From Planctomycetaceae bacterium (GTDB taxonomy: Bacteria > Planctomycetota > Planctomycetia > Pirellulales > PNKZ01), in contig JAEUIN010000407.1 in the NCBI GenBank assembly GCA_016793115.1, positions 124,001 through 188,000 on the forward strand: a stretch of DNA of 64,000 bases, in the 5' to 3' direction. The position numbers and the translations under genes are program-made. Below the pieces are notes generated by a model. The model saw only the letters and a list, made by a program, of their open reading frames with translations, did no database searches and was not told where the DNA came from. Positions 42,653 through 52,955 of the stretch are shown here, in pieces; positions within the stretch are counted from its first letter, which is position 1; each line of letters opens with the position of its first letter.

Positions 42653-43552
42653 TCATTTGTTCTTCAACGCTTCGACGCCGCCGAGCACTTCCATGATTTC
42701 GCCGGTGATCTGGCTTTGGCGTGCTCGGTTGTACGTCATCGACAGTTTCTTGATGATCTTGTTCGCGTTGTCGGTCGCGGCCTTCATGGCCGTCATGCGG
42801 GCGATTTGCTCGCTCACGGCGGCGTCGAGGAAGCACTTGAAGAGCTTCACCTTGAAGCTGGTCGGCACGACCTCTTCCAAGATGCTTTCGGCGGAGGGCA
42901 GGAATTCGTACTGCACTTCCGCTTTGGCCGTGCCCGCCTGAGTCTCCTCCCGCTTTTCGGCTCCTGCGATTTCGCCGAGCGGCAACAGAGTTTCGACGAC
43001 CGCGAACTGCCGCGACATGCTTTCAAACCGCGTGTAGGCCACGTCGAGCCGATCGAGCTTGCCGGTCAAGAAGTCGTTGAGATAGCGATTGGCCAAGACC
43101 TCGACTTCTTCGTAACGCGGTTTGTCTTCGAAGTGCGTGTACGTTGCGTCGGCCGTGACCCCGCGGAACTTGAAGCCTGCGATGCCGCGCTTGCCGGAGA
43201 CTTCCAGCGTGACGTTGGGCACCGCGGCCTTGAGCTCTTGCAGACGGGCGTAACCGGCGCGCATTACGTTGGAGTTATAGCCGCCGCAGAGGCCGCGATT
43301 GCCCGTCAACACGAGCAGCGTGGCTGACTTCGTTTCCGGCCGGGCTTCGAGCAGCGGATGGCTGACCGAAAGACCGGCGTTCGCCAAGTCGGCGACCAAA
43401 CTCGTGATCCGCTTGGTGTACGAGGTCGACGCCGCCGCGCGGTCCATCGCCTTTTTGAAGCGCGCCGTGGCAATCAACTCCATCGTCCGCGTGATCTTGC
43501 GGATGTTGCGAATCGCCTTGCGTCGTTTATCGAGTGCGCGAGCTTTTGCCAT
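42653..43552 (-). CDS. atpG: F1Fo ATP synthase gamma subunit
   Basis: 299 residues. The N-terminal coiled coil begins KRRKAIRNIRKITRTMELIA and the C-terminal signature is NANKIIKKLSMTYNRARQSQIT with the terminal EIMEVLGGVEAL. It is the central rotor shaft. It is 24 bases downstream of atpA in the operon. Confidence 0.97.
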   Translation of the reverse strand: MAKARALDKRRKAIRNIRKITRTMELIATARFKKAMDRAAASTSYTKRITSLVADLANAGLSVSHPLLEARPETKSATLLVLTGNRGLCGGYNSNVMRAGYARLQELKAAVPNVTLEVSGKRGIAGFKFRGVTADATYTHFEDKPRYEEVEVLANRYLNDFLTGKLDRLDVAYTRFESMSRQFAVVETLLPLGEIAGAEKREETQAGTAKAEVQYEFLPSAESILEEVVPTSFKVKLFKCFLDAAVSEQIARMTAMKAATDNANKIIKKLSMTYNRARQSQITGEIMEVLGGVEALKNK

Positions 43553-43576
43553 TTGCTTTAGCCGTTTCGGTCGAGA

Positions 43577-45106
<1,530 letters not shown>

Positions 45107-45749
45107 GGACGCTCCTGTTGATCAACTGTTCGCGAAGTCGGGCCAGGTTCGCAGCCAGCGAGCCGTCGAAGACGACATCGCCGACCTGAATCACGAGGCC
45201 GCCGATAAGGTTCGGATCGACTTCGGTCTGGAGGACCGGTTCGCCTCCCAAAACGGATTTCATACGGGCCGCGACGCTCTTCTGCTGGGCATCGGTGAGC
45301 GGTGCGGCGGAAACGACCCGCACCGGCACGCGGCCGCGGGCTTTGTTGTAAAGCGATTCAAACTGCTGCTGAATCGGGATCACGATGTACGACCGCTCGT
45401 GGCGGGCCAACACCTTGAGCAGATTCACGATCAACGGATGGGCGCGCTTGCCGAACGCCCGATCGATCATCTCCACTTTGCGATCGACGCCGAACATCGT
45501 CGAAGCGAGCACGTCGGCCAACTTCTGATGCTTGGCGATCGCTTCGTTCACCAAAGCGTTCAACTCTTGGGAGACCACGTCGAGCGCGCCGGCCTTTTCG
45601 GCCGCGCCGAACAGGGCTTTGGCGTAGGCCGCGGCCACGCTCTGCGAGCCGATGTTGACCGGTTCGGAAAACGCCGTCGTTTTTTGCGAGGTGTCGGCCA
45701 TCGTTGAAGAGCGTGCTGTGACGTTCGGCGGGAGTGGTAAACGCGAGGC

Positions 45750-46412
45750 TTAGTTCAAGTGCGCTTTGGAAGTCGGAAACTTCGCCAGCGACTCTTCGAT
45801 CAGTCGAGCGTGGTCGGCCGGCTTGATCTGCTGCTGCAACAGCTTCCCCGCCAAGGCCAAAGCCTGATCCGCGGCGACTTGGGCGAGTTCCCGCATCGCT
45901 TGATCCTTGGCCGTATCGATCTCGCGCTTGCCGCGAGCCGTCTCGGCGGCCGCCTCGGCCTTCGCCTTGGCGATGATGTCCTGCTGAGTCTGCTCCGCGT
46001 CGCGACGGGCCTCTTCAACGATCGCCCGCACTTGAGCCTGCGCTTCGTCGAGCTTCTTTTGATACTCGGCGAGCAGCAGCTTCGCGTCGGCGTTCGCCTT
46101 CTCCGCCGCGTGGATTTCGTGAGCGATGTGGTTCTCACGCTTTTCCAAACCTTCGGAGATCGGCTTCCAGGCGAACTTTCGCAAGATCACGACGAGCAAC
46201 AAGAACACGATCGCCGAGAAGATCGCGAGATCGCTCTTCACTTCGGCCGGGTCGGTGCTCGGATGACCGTGGCCGAGGCCATGGTCGGCGTGATCGTCGT
46301 GCTTCGCACCGGCGGCTTCTTTCCCCGCCTCGGCCGCGGCGGCGGCCCAGCAAGGCGCAGCGGCGACGGCTCCGACGAGCAGCAACGTCAAACTCAGAAT
46401 CGCGGCTTTCAC
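45750..46412 (-). CDS. atpF: F1Fo ATP synthase b subunit with His-rich N-terminus
   Basis: 220 residues from the GTG at 46412; an in-frame GTG at 46424 is an alternative. A signal-peptide-like segment (KAAILSLTLLLVGAVAAAP) and a His-rich stretch at 37-50 (KHDDHADHGLGHGH) precede the membrane helix (LAIFSAIVFLLLVVILRKF). A long charged helix follows (EKRENHIAHEIHAAEKANAD and on). This is the peripheral stalk. The His-rich segment would face the periplasm and is unusual for a b subunit. Confidence 0.92.
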   Translation of the reverse strand: MKAAILSLTLLLVGAVAAAPCWAAAAAEAGKEAAGAKHDDHADHGLGHGHPSTDPAEVKSDLAIFSAIVFLLLVVILRKFAWKPISEGLEKRENHIAHEIHAAEKANADAKLLLAEYQKKLDEAQAQVRAIVEEARRDAEQTQQDIIAKAKAEAAAETARGKREIDTAKDQAMRELAQVAADQALALAGKLLQQQIKPADHARLIEESLAKFPTSKAHLN

Positions 46413-46513
46413 GGAAGTTCTCACTCGTGCAAAGTTGCGTAGCGGTGCAGTTCCCCGATCCGACTCGACGACGCGCTCATGGCGTGCGTCGAGCAAGGTC
46501 GAACGGAAACGAC

Positions 46514-46816
46514 TTAGACGCCGGTCGAGGTGATGTACAACGCGTAGAACGTGAAGCCTTCGATAAGAGCGGCCGCGATGATCATCGCCGTTTGGATGTT
46601 GCCGGCCACTTCCGGCTGACGGGCCATGCTCTCGTAGGCGCTCGAAGCGAGCTTGCCGATGCCCATGGCGGCGCCGATGACGACGAGGCCTGCGCCGAAC
46701 GCGCCGGTCAGGTCGATCAGCGGGGTCGGGGTCGCATCGGCCGCTTGGGCCAAAGCCGGCGACGCGCAGACCAGGACGACGAAGCAAACCAGAGCGAATT
46801 GGGCGAACTTGTTCAC
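46514..46816 (-). CDS. atpE: F1Fo ATP synthase c subunit
   Basis: 100 residues from the GTG at 46816 (AGGAG 8 bases upstream). The first ~24 residues look like a cleavable signal (NKFAQFALVCFVVLVCASPALAQ). The helical hairpin follows: FGAGLVVIGAAMGIGKLASSA, the loop ARQPE, and the second helix with the ion-binding Glu in AAALIEGFTFYALY. The Gln and Ser/Thr ligands of sodium-type rings are not seen, so it is probably proton-driven. Confidence 0.94.
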   Translation of the reverse strand: MNKFAQFALVCFVVLVCASPALAQAADATPTPLIDLTGAFGAGLVVIGAAMGIGKLASSAYESMARQPEVAGNIQTAMIIAAALIEGFTFYALYITSTGV

Positions 46817-46901
46817 GTGAAAGACTCCTGCGACGTTGACAATGAAACGATCTGTAACTCTCTCGCGCCCGTGACGACCGCCGATCGGCGAACCGATCAA
46901 C

Positions 46902-47963
46902 TTAGTGGTGGTGCACGGCCGCGCCGATAAACAAAGCCGACAAAAACGTAAAAACGTACGCCTGCAAAAAGGCGACGAAAAGTTCCAGGCAATAAAAGGC
47001 GGTCGATCCGAGCACGCTGATGAAGCTGACGATGCCGTAGCTTCCCAGGAACGGCTCGCTCGCCACGCCTGCGATCAAACCCAAGACGGCCAGCACGACT
47101 AAGTGGCCGGCGACCATGTTGGCCAAAAGACGCACGGCCAAGATCGCGTGCTTGATGCACAAGCCGAGCAACTCGATCGCAAAGATCATCGGCTTGAGCA
47201 GAATCGCCAGCGGCAGCGGCAGGTCCATGCTCGGCACCTGATTGAGCCAAAAGCCGACCGGGCCGAACTTGAACATGCCGGCGATCAGCGTCGTGGCGAA
47301 CGTGCACCCGGCCAGCGCCAAGGTGACGCTGAACGATCCGGTCGGAGCGCCCAGCCAAGGGATTAAGCCGAACAGATTGCAAAACAGAATGAAAAAGAAC
47401 ATCGTCCACAAGATCGGCAGGAACCGGTCGCCGTCATGGTGATGCACTTTGCCGTGAATGTGGCCGATGCCGTAATGTTCTTGCACTTCGTCGCCCGGCG
47501 TGTGGTGCGAGTGGTCGTGCGCGTCGTGGCTGTCGATCGCCGGACGCGCGATGCCGTCGCGAATGAACACGAGCGACGCTTCGAACATGTTCCAGAAATA
47601 GCCCTTCGGCGGCCGACCCGAGGCGACCTTCGGAGCCAAGCGAGCGAAGATCGCCACCAGAATCACGGCGATGATCAGCTCGATGACCATGAACTTCGAA
47701 ATGCAGAAGCCGTGGCCCGCTTCGTAGAAGCTGTGCAATTCGCCGAACGGTTGCGGAATGACGATTTTGCCCGAAAGTTCGTGATTGACCGCGGCCAGGG
47801 CCTCGGGGTTCTTCGGGTCGGCGCCGTATTTCGCTACGGCTTCGTCGCGCAAGAACTTCAAGTGCGACGGCAAGTCGTCGAGACTTTCGTAGTGCGCAGG
47901 CCAGAGCACCTTCGGCAGTTCGAAGTAGTAGCTGTCCTTGATGTGCAGAATGGCGTCGGCCAT
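46902..47963 (-). CDS. atpB: F1Fo ATP synthase a subunit with His-rich loop
   Basis: 353 residues, long for the family (~250). Extended N-terminus to ~85; first membrane helix at ~91-110. A loop at ~146-176 holds 11 His in about 31 residues (SHDAHDHSHH, HIHGKVHHHD). The remaining helices follow, with essential Arg278 in KHAILAVRLLANMVAGH. It forms the proton half-channels with the c ring. By standard topology the loop after helix 1 is cytoplasmic. Confidence 0.95.
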   Translation of the reverse strand: MADAILHIKDSYYFELPKVLWPAHYESLDDLPSHLKFLRDEAVAKYGADPKNPEALAAVNHELSGKIVIPQPFGELHSFYEAGHGFCISKFMVIELIIAVILVAIFARLAPKVASGRPPKGYFWNMFEASLVFIRDGIARPAIDSHDAHDHSHHTPGDEVQEHYGIGHIHGKVHHHDGDRFLPILWTMFFFILFCNLFGLIPWLGAPTGSFSVTLALAGCTFATTLIAGMFKFGPVGFWLNQVPSMDLPLPLAILLKPMIFAIELLGLCIKHAILAVRLLANMVAGHLVVLAVLGLIAGVASEPFLGSYGIVSFISVLGSTAFYCLELFVAFLQAYVFTFLSALFIGAAVHHH

Positions 47964-47970
47964 GGCGCTG

Positions 47971-48570
47971 TTAGACTCCCGCTTCCGGCAGCTTGCCGGC
48001 GTGTTGCGTTTCCGCCGCTAATCGCTTCGAACCCGGGCCGGCGGCGAGGCCTGCGGCCAAAGGAGCGACAAGCAGCGTCTTGGCGACGAGCGTGATCAGA
48101 AAGAAAACGACGATCCAGCCGAAGTAGCCGGCGGCGCTGAGCCAGTGACCGGAGCGCTGGAGCGAGATCGCCGACAAGAGCGGCAAGCCCATGGCGACGC
48201 CGTCGCCGGCCAACACCCAGCCGACGGCCGCCGGCGTGCCGCGTCCGCGCGTGGCGAGGAACAGGGCGACGAGTCCGGCGAGCCAGCACACGCCGGCCGC
48301 GGTCGCTGCGGTCGCCAAAGAGAGGCTTCCGCCTTGCAGCCAAGCGATGGGCGCCGCCAGACAAGAGGCGACGAGGAGCACGACTGAGAGCAGCGCGCAG
48401 CGAGCGACGAGCGAGAGATCGCTCACAAGGGCGTTCCAACGGCCGATCAGCCTGATCACGCTTGTCGCTCCGAAGGTCGGGCCGACGAATCGCTCGAAGA
48501 GCGAGGGAGTCGAAACGGACCTGCGCTGGATAACGGTAACTCGGTCAAAAGAATCACGGACGGGAATCAT
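47971..48570 (-). CDS. AtpI-like membrane protein of the ATP synthase operon
   Basis: 199 residues with four predicted membrane helices: CALLSVVLLVASCLAAPIAW, ATAAGVCWLAGLVALFLA, VGWVLAGDGVAMGLPLLSA, and YFGWIVVFFLITLVAKTLLV. Position before atpB and the ending VAKTLLVAPLAAG fit the ATP synthase I (AtpI/UncI) group, which helps assembly of the c ring. Sequence similarity is weak, so the call rests on context and topology. It starts inside the end of the upstream gene (17-base overlap). Confidence 0.65.
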   Translation of the reverse strand: MIPVRDSFDRVTVIQRRSVSTPSLFERFVGPTFGATSVIRLIGRWNALVSDLSLVARCALLSVVLLVASCLAAPIAWLQGGSLSLATAATAAGVCWLAGLVALFLATRGRGTPAAVGWVLAGDGVAMGLPLLSAISLQRSGHWLSAAGYFGWIVVFFLITLVAKTLLVAPLAAGLAAGPGSKRLAAETQHAGKLPEAGV

Positions 48571-48931
48571 TCGCGTCGCGCGCGGCGGGCGGCGTGTCCG
48601 CCGACGTCGGTTGGTTCGATGTCGGGCCGCTCTGTGTCGCGCTACTCTGTGTCGGGCTGCCCGGTGTCGTTCGCGATGCGTCGCGTGCGGGTCCGTTCCG
48701 CTTCCCCGCGTTGCGCTTGCCTGCTTCCTTGGCGATCGCCAACAGTTGCATCAAGCCGACGAGGAGCCCGACCACCAAGCCGATTAACGCCCAGTGTTGA
48801 GTCTTCCAGCGATCGTCGAGCCAACGACCTCCCAAGATCGGCAGCAGCATCACCAGCGCCACGGACGTGATCCGCGAGACCCAGTGAATCGCTTCCGCAA
48901 TAGGAGGCGGTTTCGGAGGACGATCGTTCAT
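48554..48931 (-). CDS. ATPase gene1/AtpZ-like membrane protein
   Basis: 125 residues from the ATG at 48931 (MNDRPPKPPPIAEAIHWVSR). Two membrane helices (VSRITSVALVMLLPILGGRW, WALIGLVVGLLVGLMQLLAI) joined by LDDRWKTQH match the short ATPase_gene1/AtpZ family that heads many atp operons. AtpZ-AtpI can act as a Ca/Mg transporter supporting the enzyme. The C-terminal ~45 residues are a polar Ser/Thr/Pro tail. First gene of the operon. Confidence 0.75.
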   Translation of the reverse strand: MNDRPPKPPPIAEAIHWVSRITSVALVMLLPILGGRWLDDRWKTQHWALIGLVVGLLVGLMQLLAIAKEAGKRNAGKRNGPARDASRTTPGSPTQSSATQSGPTSNQPTSADTPPAARDANDSRP

Positions 48932-49100
48932 CGCGATCCCCCGACGACGAGCGAGAAAGCTCAAGGCATCGTCGTCGTCCGCGAAGAAAGCGGCGCTTCG
49001 ATCGGTCGGCGTGTCGCCCTGCAGAAGGAGGGCGTGCAAGCAGTCGTCGGAGCGTCACAATCCCGCAAGGTTGCTGGCGATGGTGAGCGTTAAGGCGGTC

Positions 49101-49129
49101 AATCTATCGTTGGTAATTAGGGGTGTCAA
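49101..49129 (-). promoter_or_regulatory. Promoter of the atp operon
   Basis: On the minus strand, a perfect TTGACA (49129-49124), a 17-base spacer and TAGATT (49106-49101), about 170 bases ahead of the atpZ-like start. This is the best minus-strand promoter match in the window. Confidence 0.7.
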
Positions 49130-49748
49130 TGAGACATCGTGTATTTTTTCACAAAGTACATCGCCTCGCGCAACCGTTTTACGAGCAAGACTTTGCGACG
49201 CCGTGTGAAAGTTGATCGCACTCCTGTGCGCTCTGTGGCGGGAGGGTCCGTCGGCGCGAATTTGAGGTCTAATTTGAGCACTCCGATTGTGCTGGGGCAG
49301 ACGTGGGTAAGTCGTTTATTTTGAATATGATGCGCAGCCTCAAGATTGCTTCGTCGTAAGGCCCGCATCCCCCTTCGGAGCGTTGCAATTCCAGCGACAT
49401 TCGATTAAACTCGAAAAACTGCATTTCTTTCCTCTCGTGCTTCCTTGGTCGTGGTGATCCACGATACGCGGAAGTCCCGCCTGCGAGGGAAGCGACGCAC
49501 GCCCAAGCGACCTTCGGCTGGATGTCGGAGTGTGCGGTTGCGGCATTCGGCTCGTGCGATGAATCGACGGACGGTTCGCGACGTTTCCCCAACGCGCGGC
49601 CCGGCCAAGTTCGTACGACGAGGATCGTCGGCGAATACGAGACGTCGCGTTTCTGGTCAGGGACGACGTAGTTCAAGGCATCAGCTTGCGCATGGCTTCC
49701 CGCCGCCGGTGGGAACTGCGCGGCCCTGTGTCCGGGAGACGCCGCTCG
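49130..49748 (+). other. AT-richer divergent gap
   Basis: About 620 bases between the atp promoter and the DUF4912 gene. Base composition is lower in GC up to ~49400. Short open frames on both strands here have atypical composition and no ribosome sites, so none is called. No clear promoter for the 49749 gene was found. Confidence 0.45.
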
Positions 49749-51008
49749 ATGACCGCCGAAACTCTCAGCAGCTACAGCGCAAAAGATTTGGCCGAAATGG
49801 CCAAAAACAAAGGGGTGCCGGGCTGGCACTCAATGCGCAAGGAACAACTCATCAAGGCCTTGCTCAAGGCGGTTCGTGAAAAGAGCAACAAGGCCAAGGG
49901 ACGCGCCGCCGTGCGCTCGACCGCGCCGGCTGCCGCACCGCGCCGCGACGCGGCTCGCCCGGCCGCTTCCGTTCGCACCACGAGCGTTCGACCTGCCGCC
50001 GCGCAGGCCAACGGCCGCCCGATGAACGGCGTCGCTCCGCAGCGCAAGCCGGCACCGGTCGCCGCCGCGCCGCGCAATCCGGAAGTGACGAAGAAGCTCG
50101 AGATGATTCGCACCGCGACGGCGATGAAGAAAGATCTCGCGTACCTCTCGCAGCAACTTGCCGCCGGCAAAAACGGCAGCGGTCTGCAGAAGGTCGTCAA
50201 AGATCGGCTCGTCGTCATGGTCCGCGATTCCTACTGGCTGCAGGCCCACTGGGAACTCTCGCGCAACGGCGTCGAGCGGGCTCAAGCCGCGCTCGGCCAA
50301 GAGTGGCACACGGTCAAGCCGGTGTTGCGCTTGATGGAAGTGACCGACGGCGGCACGACCAGCGCAGTGGAAACTCGCGTGCGCGACATCGAAATCCACG
50401 GCGGCGTCAACAATTGGTATGTCGACGTTCAAGACCCGCCGAAGAGTTTCCGGATCGACATCGGCTATCTCGCTTCGAGCGGCCGCTTCTACGTGTTGGC
50501 TCGCAGTAACGTCGTGACGACGCCCCGCGCCGGCAGCAAAGACAACATCGACCAGAACTGGAGCGACATCGCCACCGACTTCGAGCGGATCTACGCTCAA
50601 AGCGGCGGCGCCGACGGCGACGGCAACGGCAGCGTCGAACTGCAGGAAGTCTTCGAAGAGCGGCTCCGCCGGCCGATGGGCTCCTCGCTCATCTCGCGCT
50701 TCGGTCCCGGCGTCGAAGGCCTGCTCGGCGGCAAGCGTCCGTTCCATTTCGAAATCGACGCCGAACTGATCGTCTTCGGAAAGACCGAGCCCGATGCTCG
50801 CGTGACGCTGCAAAACGAACCGATCAAGCTGCGGCCCGACGGCACGTTCACCGTCCGCTACAGCTTGCCGAACGCTCGCCAGGTCATTCCGGCCGTCGCG
50901 GCCAGCGTCAACGGGCTGGAGCAACGCACCGTCGTCCTTGCCGTGGAACGCAACACCAAGACTATGGAACCGTTGACGCGCGACGGCGGCAACAACCCGC
51001 CAGAGTAA
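49749..51008 (+). CDS. DUF4912 protein with Rho-N/SAP-like head
   Basis: 419 residues from the ATG at 49749. Residues 1-40 form a helical SAP/Rho-N-like motif (SSYSAKDLAEMAKNKGVPGW, RKEQLIKALL). A basic Ala/Pro/Arg linker runs to ~115. The DUF4912 part is around VKDRLVVMVRDSYWLQAHWE to FRIDIGYLASSGRFYVLARS. The C-terminal beta domain (ELIVFGKTEPDARVTLQNEP) resembles an Ig-like module. DUF4912 also occurs in Firmicutes and cyanobacteria, with unproven function. Nucleic-acid binding by the head is inference. Confidence 0.85.
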   Translation: MTAETLSSYSAKDLAEMAKNKGVPGWHSMRKEQLIKALLKAVREKSNKAKGRAAVRSTAPAAAPRRDAARPAASVRTTSVRPAAAQANGRPMNGVAPQRKPAPVAAAPRNPEVTKKLEMIRTATAMKKDLAYLSQQLAAGKNGSGLQKVVKDRLVVMVRDSYWLQAHWELSRNGVERAQAALGQEWHTVKPVLRLMEVTDGGTTSAVETRVRDIEIHGGVNNWYVDVQDPPKSFRIDIGYLASSGRFYVLARSNVVTTPRAGSKDNIDQNWSDIATDFERIYAQSGGADGDGNGSVELQEVFEERLRRPMGSSLISRFGPGVEGLLGGKRPFHFEIDAELIVFGKTEPDARVTLQNEPIKLRPDGTFTVRYSLPNARQVIPAVAASVNGLEQRTVVLAVERNTKTMEPLTRDGGNNPPE

Positions 51009-51041
51009 CGTCGGCTGAAGTTGGTCGAACGCGAAAGTCAC

Positions 51042-51086
51042 GAGCCCGCCGAGAGATCCTGTCTCTCGGCGGGCTCGCTCGTTTTT
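51042..51086 (+). terminator. Intrinsic terminator of the DUF4912 gene
   Basis: A 15-base perfect stem (51042-51056 with 51062-51076) around a five-base loop, followed by GCTCG and five T residues. Confidence 0.85.
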
Positions 51087-51360
51087 CGCCCTTTCTTGCC
51101 CGCGTCGTCGGGCACGGGTATCATTCCGTTGTCCTCTGCCATGTTCGTGCTGAGACGTCACTTTTCCGGGGAGCCGATAAGAAGTCCGTTGGGTGCCTGA
51201 AGAATGCTCTGGGCCGCGTGTATAGCCGACGCCCGGACTCCTCGGAGTTCCGGAATCAGCGGCCGGATCACACAACCCCGGGGCCGGTGTGCCCACCGTA
51301 TTACGGTTAAACGGGCTCTCGAAAACCGCGTCGCCACGGCATTGCGGTGGAGGATTTTTT

Positions 51361-52254
51361 GTGTTCGCCGATTCGGTCAAAACTGATTCGGATCCGTTCG
51401 CATCGCTGCAAGCCGATCTCGCCGAGAAGCGGGATCGGCTTGCGGCGTTATTGGAGAGCTGCGGTCGCGTGGTCGTCGCCTATTCCGGCGGCGTCGATAG
51501 CGTCGTCGTCGCCAAAGCGGCTCATCTCGCCTTAGGCGAGCGGGCCTTGGCCGCGACCGGCGTCAGCGCGAGTCTGGCGCCGACCGAGCTAGCCGAGGCC
51601 CGTCGCTTGGCCGAACTGATCGGCATTCGCCACGAGCTCATCGAGACGACGGAGTTCGAGCAGCCGGCCTACTTGGCCAACGCGCCGGATCGCTGTTACC
51701 ACTGCAAGACGGAACTCTACACGCGGCTCGAAACGTTGCTGGAGCGGTTTCCCGACGCGGTCGTGGTCAACGGCGCGAATCTCGACGATCGCGGCGACTA
51801 TCGCCCCGGCATGATCGCCGCCGCCGAGCATCGCGTGCGTAGCCCGCTCGTCGAGTGCGAGTTCACGAAGGCCGACGTTCGCGCGCTCGCCGCGCATTGG
51901 CGGCTTCCCGTGTGGGACAAACCGGCCTCGCCTTGCCTGAGCAGCCGCATCGCCTACGGCGAACAGGTGACGCCGGAGCGCACGGCGATGATCGATCGCG
52001 CCGAGCAATTCCTGCGCGGCTTGGGACTACGCGAGCTGCGCGTGCGCTACCACAAAGGAGACTTGGCCCGCTTGGAAGTGCCTCTCGACGCTCTTCCCCG
52101 GCTCGCCGACGAATCGCTTCGCACGCAGATCGTCGCCGAGTTGCGACGGATCGGCTTCCAATTCGTGACGCTCGATCTCGAAGGCTTTCGCAGCGGCAGC
52201 TTGAATCGATTGGTGGAGATCGACGTCGCGGGGTCAAGCGTGCGCGGCGCTTAG
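51361..52254 (+). CDS. larE: LarE-type ATP-dependent sulfur transferase
   Basis: 297 residues from the GTG at 51361 (GGAGGA at 51349-51354). PP-loop: VVAYSGGVDSVVVAKAA. It carries Cys112 and Cys115 (RCYHCKTELY) and Cys192 (KPASPCLSSRIAYG). LarE inserts sulfur into the pyridinium-dithiocarboxylate nickel-pincer cofactor; the Cys near 192 corresponds to the sacrificial cysteine. The three-Cys form is reported to bind a [4Fe-4S] cluster instead. Neither larB, larC nor a lactate racemase lies in the window. Confidence 0.88.
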   Translation: MFADSVKTDSDPFASLQADLAEKRDRLAALLESCGRVVVAYSGGVDSVVVAKAAHLALGERALAATGVSASLAPTELAEARRLAELIGIRHELIETTEFEQPAYLANAPDRCYHCKTELYTRLETLLERFPDAVVVNGANLDDRGDYRPGMIAAAEHRVRSPLVECEFTKADVRALAAHWRLPVWDKPASPCLSSRIAYGEQVTPERTAMIDRAEQFLRGLGLRELRVRYHKGDLARLEVPLDALPRLADESLRTQIVAELRRIGFQFVTLDLEGFRSGSLNRLVEIDVAGSSVRGA

Positions 52255-52268
52255 AGCCGCGGGCAAGT

Positions 52269-52811
52269 TTACGGCTCGGTCGGGTCGTCGTTGTCCGGCT
52301 GCGTCGTCGCGCGGCGTCCGTCGTCGCCGGAATGGGCGTCGGTCGATTGCGGCGAGTTGGGGAGCAGCGCGAGAATTCCCAGCGCTAATGCCGTCGCCAC
52401 GACGGCCGTCGCTTCGCGACCCATGCCCGCCGTCATTCCAATCGCCGCGGTCAGCCAAATGCTCGCCGCGGTGGTGAGTCCCTTCACGCCTTCTTGGCTG
52501 CTTCCCTTGAGGATCGACCCGGCCCCGAGAAACCCGATGCCGGCGACCAAGCCTTGCAGCACGCGGGAAAGATCGGCGGAGTCCGCGCCGGCTTGTTGCG
52601 GCACCAGCACGAAGATCGCCGCGCCGAGCGCGACGATCATGTGCGTGCGCATGCCCGCCGCTTTCCCTTTCGACTCGCGCTCGAAACCGAGCACGCCGCC
52701 GAGCAGCGCCGCCATCGTGAGGCGGAAGACCACGCGGACGAATGCTGCGACGTCGGGCAGGTCCGAAAGTTCCCCGCGGATCGTCTCTCCAATGAGTTCC
52801 CAAGTCGACAT
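52269..52811 (-). CDS. MgtC/SapB-family membrane protein
   Basis: 180 residues. The MgtC N-domain is present: RLTMAALLGGVLGFERESKG, AAGMRTHMIVALGAAIF, then GIGFLGAGSILKG and the helix ASIWLTAAIGMTAGMG. About four membrane helices. It lacks the C-terminal ACT-like domain of Salmonella MgtC, as most environmental members do. A role in magnesium or acid stress is known for relatives. It is convergent with larE, 14 bases apart. Confidence 0.88.
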   Translation of the reverse strand: MSTWELIGETIRGELSDLPDVAAFVRVVFRLTMAALLGGVLGFERESKGKAAGMRTHMIVALGAAIFVLVPQQAGADSADLSRVLQGLVAGIGFLGAGSILKGSSQEGVKGLTTAASIWLTAAIGMTAGMGREATAVVATALALGILALLPNSPQSTDAHSGDDGRRATTQPDNDDPTEP

Positions 52812-52955
52812 GGCCGGCTTCCGATTTCAACGGTACGGTGCGTGACGCGGCTGCGTCGCTCTTTTACTGTTTCGCGGAACATGCGACAACGTACCGGTCG
52901 CAGATCGACCCGGCCGCGGGGGCGATCGGTTCGTCGTCGTACACCTGAGGTTCGC

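Noticed and set aside
46514..46816. Sodium-type c ring
   Set aside because: The extra Gln and Ser/Thr ligands around the Glu are not seen.
49126..49368. 80-codon minus-strand frame near the atp promoter
   Set aside because: Overlaps the promoter, lacks a ribosome site, and has Arg-rich composition unlike nearby genes.
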